From: Mesorhizobium amorphae CCNWGS0123
GTDB lineage: Bacteria > Pseudomonadota > Alphaproteobacteria > Rhizobiales > Rhizobiaceae
Direction: 5' to 3'
Assembly (NCBI RefSeq): GCF_001686985.1
Contig: NZ_CP015322.1
Coordinates: 1-64,000 of the forward strand
Length of the DNA stretch: 64,000 nt
Position 1 is the stretch's first letter, and every line of letters begins with the position of its first letter. Positions 61,779-64,000 of this stretch are shown here, one piece after another. Position numbers and translations under genes: made by a program. The notes under the pieces were generated by a model. That model made no database searches. It was given only the letters and a program-made list of their open reading frames with translations, and had not been told where the DNA came from.

Positions 61779-63409
61779 CAAGCCCAATTTCTCGCTCCTG
61801 ATCGCTTAGGCTGGAAGGCTGGAACAGAGCCCGGCATCGGATCTTCCTCACGTTGGTAGCCAAGGATCGTCATGGTGATGTTCCAGGCCATGATGAGGGC
61901 ACCGGAGAGGTACATGGCTCCGCCGATGGCGCGCATGACATAGTAGGGGTGCATGGCGGCCACGGTTTCGGCGAAGGAGTAGACCAGGAAACCCTGCTCG
62001 TCGTATTCGCGCCACATCAGGCCCTGCATGATGCCGGAGACCCACATGACAGCGGCGTAGACGACTATCCCGAGCGTCGCCAGCCAGAAGTGCCAGGTGA
62101 CGAGCCTCAGCGAGTAGAGCCGTTCACGGTTCCAGAGCTTCGGCACCATGTAGTAGATCGCGCCGAACGAGATCATGCCGACCCAGCCGAGCGCACCGGA
62201 ATGGACGTGCCCGATGGTCCAGTCGGTGTAGTGCGACAGCGAGTTGACCGTCTTGATCGACATCATCGGACCTTCGAATGTCGACATGCCGTAGAAGGCG
62301 ATGGCCATCACCATCATGCGGATGATCGGATCGGTGCGGAGCTTGTCCCATGCGCCGGAGAGCGTCATCAGACCGTTGATCATGCCGCCCCAGGAAGGCA
62401 TCCACAGCATGATCGAGAATGCCATACCGAGCGTCTGCGCCCAGTCAGGCAGGGCAGTGTAGTGCAGGTGATGTGGACCGGCCCAGATATAGAGGAAGAT
62501 TAGCGCCCAGAAGTGGATGATCGAAAGGCGGTAGGAATAGACCGGTCGGTTCGCCTGCTTTGGCACGAAATAATACATCATGCCGAGGAAGCCGGCGGTC
62601 AGGAAGAAGCCGACGGCATTGTGGCCATACCACCACTGCGTCAAGGCGTCCTGAACGCCGGAAAAGGCGGAGTAGCTCTTGGAACCGAGGAAGGACGCCG
62701 GCATCGAGAGGTTGTTGATCACATGCAGCATCGCGATGGTCACGATGAAGGAGAGGTAGAACCAGTTGGCGACGTAGATGTGCGGTTCCTTGCGCTTCAG
62801 GATCGTGCCGAGGAACAGGATGAGATAGGCGACCCAAACGATGGTCAGCCAGATGTCCACATACCATTCGGGTTCGGCGTATTCACGGCTCTCGGTGATG
62901 CCGAGCAGATAGCCAGTCGCGGCCATGACGATGAAGAGCTGGTAGCCCCAGAACACGAACCAGCCGAGATTGCCGCCGAATAGCCTCGCGCGGCAGGTTC
63001 GTTGCACGACATACATTGACGTGCACAGAAGGGCATTGCCGCCGAAAGCAAAAATGACACCCGACGTATGCAGCGGCCGCAAACGGCCGAAATTGAACCA
63101 GGGCTGGATGTTGAGATCGGGGTAGGCAAGCTGCAGCGCGATGACCACACCGACAGTCATGCCGACGATACCCCAGAACATGGTCGCGATGGCGCCGTAT
63201 CGGATTGGACCATCCATATAGGCTGACGGATCGACCGCGGCTGCCGGCGCGAAACTCGTGTTGCGTAGAAGAACAGCGGCGAAACCCAGCAGCGCGATGA
63301 GCAGCACCAACATATGCTGTCGGAATGGCTCGTCCACGCCGAAGCCGGCAGCCACAAAAGCCGCAAACGCGAACAGGCTTAGAAGGACGATCTCTGTGCC
63401 GAATTTCAT
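61778..63409 (-). CDS. fixN: FixN, catalytic subunit I of cbb3 oxidase
   Basis: 543 residues from ATG 63409 (MKFGTEIVLLSLFAFAAFVA). Twelve membrane helices with the heme and CuB histidines: LHTSGVIFAFGGNALLCTSM, WWYGHNAVGFFLTAGFLGMM, AGPHHLHYTALPDW and DWTIGHVHSGALGW. It reduces O2 with very high affinity, allowing respiration in nodules. A longer in-frame start (63493) would overlap the control box and lacks a ribosome site. First gene of fixNOQP. Confidence 0.95.
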   Translation of the reverse strand: MKFGTEIVLLSLFAFAAFVAAGFGVDEPFRQHMLVLLIALLGFAAVLLRNTSFAPAAAVDPSAYMDGPIRYGAIATMFWGIVGMTVGVVIALQLAYPDLNIQPWFNFGRLRPLHTSGVIFAFGGNALLCTSMYVVQRTCRARLFGGNLGWFVFWGYQLFIVMAATGYLLGITESREYAEPEWYVDIWLTIVWVAYLILFLGTILKRKEPHIYVANWFYLSFIVTIAMLHVINNLSMPASFLGSKSYSAFSGVQDALTQWWYGHNAVGFFLTAGFLGMMYYFVPKQANRPVYSYRLSIIHFWALIFLYIWAGPHHLHYTALPDWAQTLGMAFSIMLWMPSWGGMINGLMTLSGAWDKLRTDPIIRMMVMAIAFYGMSTFEGPMMSIKTVNSLSHYTDWTIGHVHSGALGWVGMISFGAIYYMVPKLWNRERLYSLRLVTWHFWLATLGIVVYAAVMWVSGIMQGLMWREYDEQGFLVYSFAETVAAMHPYYVMRAIGGAMYLSGALIMAWNITMTILGYQREEDPMPGSVPAFQPKRSGARNWA

Positions 63410-63484
63410 CGCAAGTTCCGATCTCCAATTCCGACGGACGCCAAATCCGCAGTCCACTAATTGCGCAGCCGCCGCCTGCTTGCC

Positions 63485-63498
63485 CTGATCCATGTCAG
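63485..63498. promoter_or_regulatory. Weak FNR/FixK-like box between fixN and the hemerythrin-like gene
   Basis: CTGATCCATGTCAG matches seven of ten positions of TTGAT-N4-ATCAA, 76 bases upstream of the fixN start and about 94 before the divergent frame at 63592. fixN is normally FixK-controlled, which lends weight to this imperfect match. Confidence 0.45.
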
Positions 63499-63591
63499 AG
63501 CCGCACGATTTTTGCTTCGGGGCAGCATTGAGTTCGGTGCGATTGGAAGATGGCGATTGAACGAGAAAATGCCGAACGGGCCGCCCCGTTT

Positions 63592-64000
63592 ATGGACAAG
63601 TCCGGTTCCCCGGGCCGGGCCGGTGTGGAGGCGATTCCGGACGATGTGGTGAAGCGCGCGTCTGCGACGCGCTGGAAAATATAGCCGGTGCCTTGCCGTA
63701 CGTCGATCGCCTTCAAATGCCTTGGGACAGCCAGCGCGAACGCTTCGAGGAGACGGTCATTTTTCCTGCGCGTATAAGGCGTGCTGACCTTGGCCGAGCC
63801 CAATCTTGCGTCCACCAGCCGGTTGCGCGTCGAGCACCTCGAGGATCAATGCTTCGCCGACGAGGTGGCCAAAACGCTCCTGGCGATCGGAGATCGTCAT
63901 CCGATAGCGAGTGTGGAAGCAGTCGGGTTCATGCTACGCGGCTTCTTCGAAGCGCGATACATCGCTCATTCAAGGGGCGGTTGCGCCTCGGCCGCCGCAG
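63592..64000 (+). pseudogene. Hemerythrin-like (HHE) protein, frameshifted, cut by right edge
   Basis: Starting at ATG 63592 (MDKSGSPGRAGVEAIPDDVV), the plus strand shifts near 63655 to ARVCDALENIAGALPYVDRL and QMPWDSQRERFEETVIFPAR. It shifts again near 63778 to SRLRVEHLEDQCFADEVAKT and IASVEAVGFMLRGFFEAR up to the edge. The joined sequence resembles bacterial hemerythrin/HHE proteins (EETVIFPA, LRxEHxED, FMLRxFFEAL), which bind O2 or NO through a di-iron site. The His ligands are only partly kept and the reading frame is broken at least twice. Family call is tentative. Confidence 0.45.

Noticed and set aside
1..64000. tRNA, rRNA and nod-box elements
   Set aside because: None was seen on reading both strands; a covariance-model search was not possible, so small RNAs may be missed.

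Overview
The window reads as an accessory (symbiosis) region of a root-nodule alphaproteobacterium, most like Mesorhizobium and its relatives (Hyphomicrobiales). The indicators are two rhizobial type III effectors (a NopP and a NopD/Bel2-5-like SUMO protease with a perfect tts box), a SyrB-like regulator, a complete fixNOQP-fixGHIS cluster, and a VirB-type type IV secretion system (T4SS) with mobile-element debris. The genus is inferred from gene content only; no rRNA or tRNA was seen.

Layout. 0-6 kb: DNA-processing genes of a conjugative element, all decayed. The relaxase is broken by about four frameshifts, the coupling protein VirD4 by at least three, and between them lies a higBA module whose antitoxin is broken. 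5.9-16.6 kb: an intact virB1-virB11 operon on the minus strand, including a VirB5 and an upstream VirB5-like relative. 16.7-24.2 kb: small exported proteins, a second lytic transglycosylase, an acyltransferase and an XRE regulator, mostly of unknown role. 24.6-25.8 kb: a LuxR-type quorum-sensing regulator with a near-canonical lux box but no visible synthase. 26-32.3 kb: nopP and the very large, repeat-rich nopD-like effector. 32.6-33.5 kb: an EipB-like periplasmic protein.

34.1-46.9 kb: an aromatic-catabolism locus. A branched-chain-type ABC transporter (SBP-livHMGF) is co-transcribed with a CYP199-like P450. Next come a LigM-like tetrahydrofolate-dependent O-demethylase, a MarR regulator, a class A flavin hydroxylase, maleylacetate reductase, hydroxyquinol 1,2-dioxygenase and a small tautomerase. 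Together they suggest uptake and O-demethylation of methoxylated aromatic acids, then hydroxylation to hydroxyquinol and conversion to 3-oxoadipate.

47-51.5 kb: a mobile-element graveyard with an intact IS30-family element, a truncated second IS30 copy, broken PIN-toxin and ArsR genes, and an intact SyrB-like gene. 51.6-63.4 kb: a GGDEF-EAL protein, then the microaerobic respiration block. This holds a UbiM-like ubiquinone hydroxylase preceded by a strong FNR/FixK box, fixGHIS (cbb3 oxidase maturation) and fixNOQP (the oxidase itself). A frameshifted hemerythrin-like gene diverges from fixN at the right edge.

Overall, genes for nodule life (effectors, low-oxygen respiration) and rhizosphere carbon use look intact. 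The genes that would move the DNA (relaxase, coupling protein) are broken while the T4SS channel is preserved.
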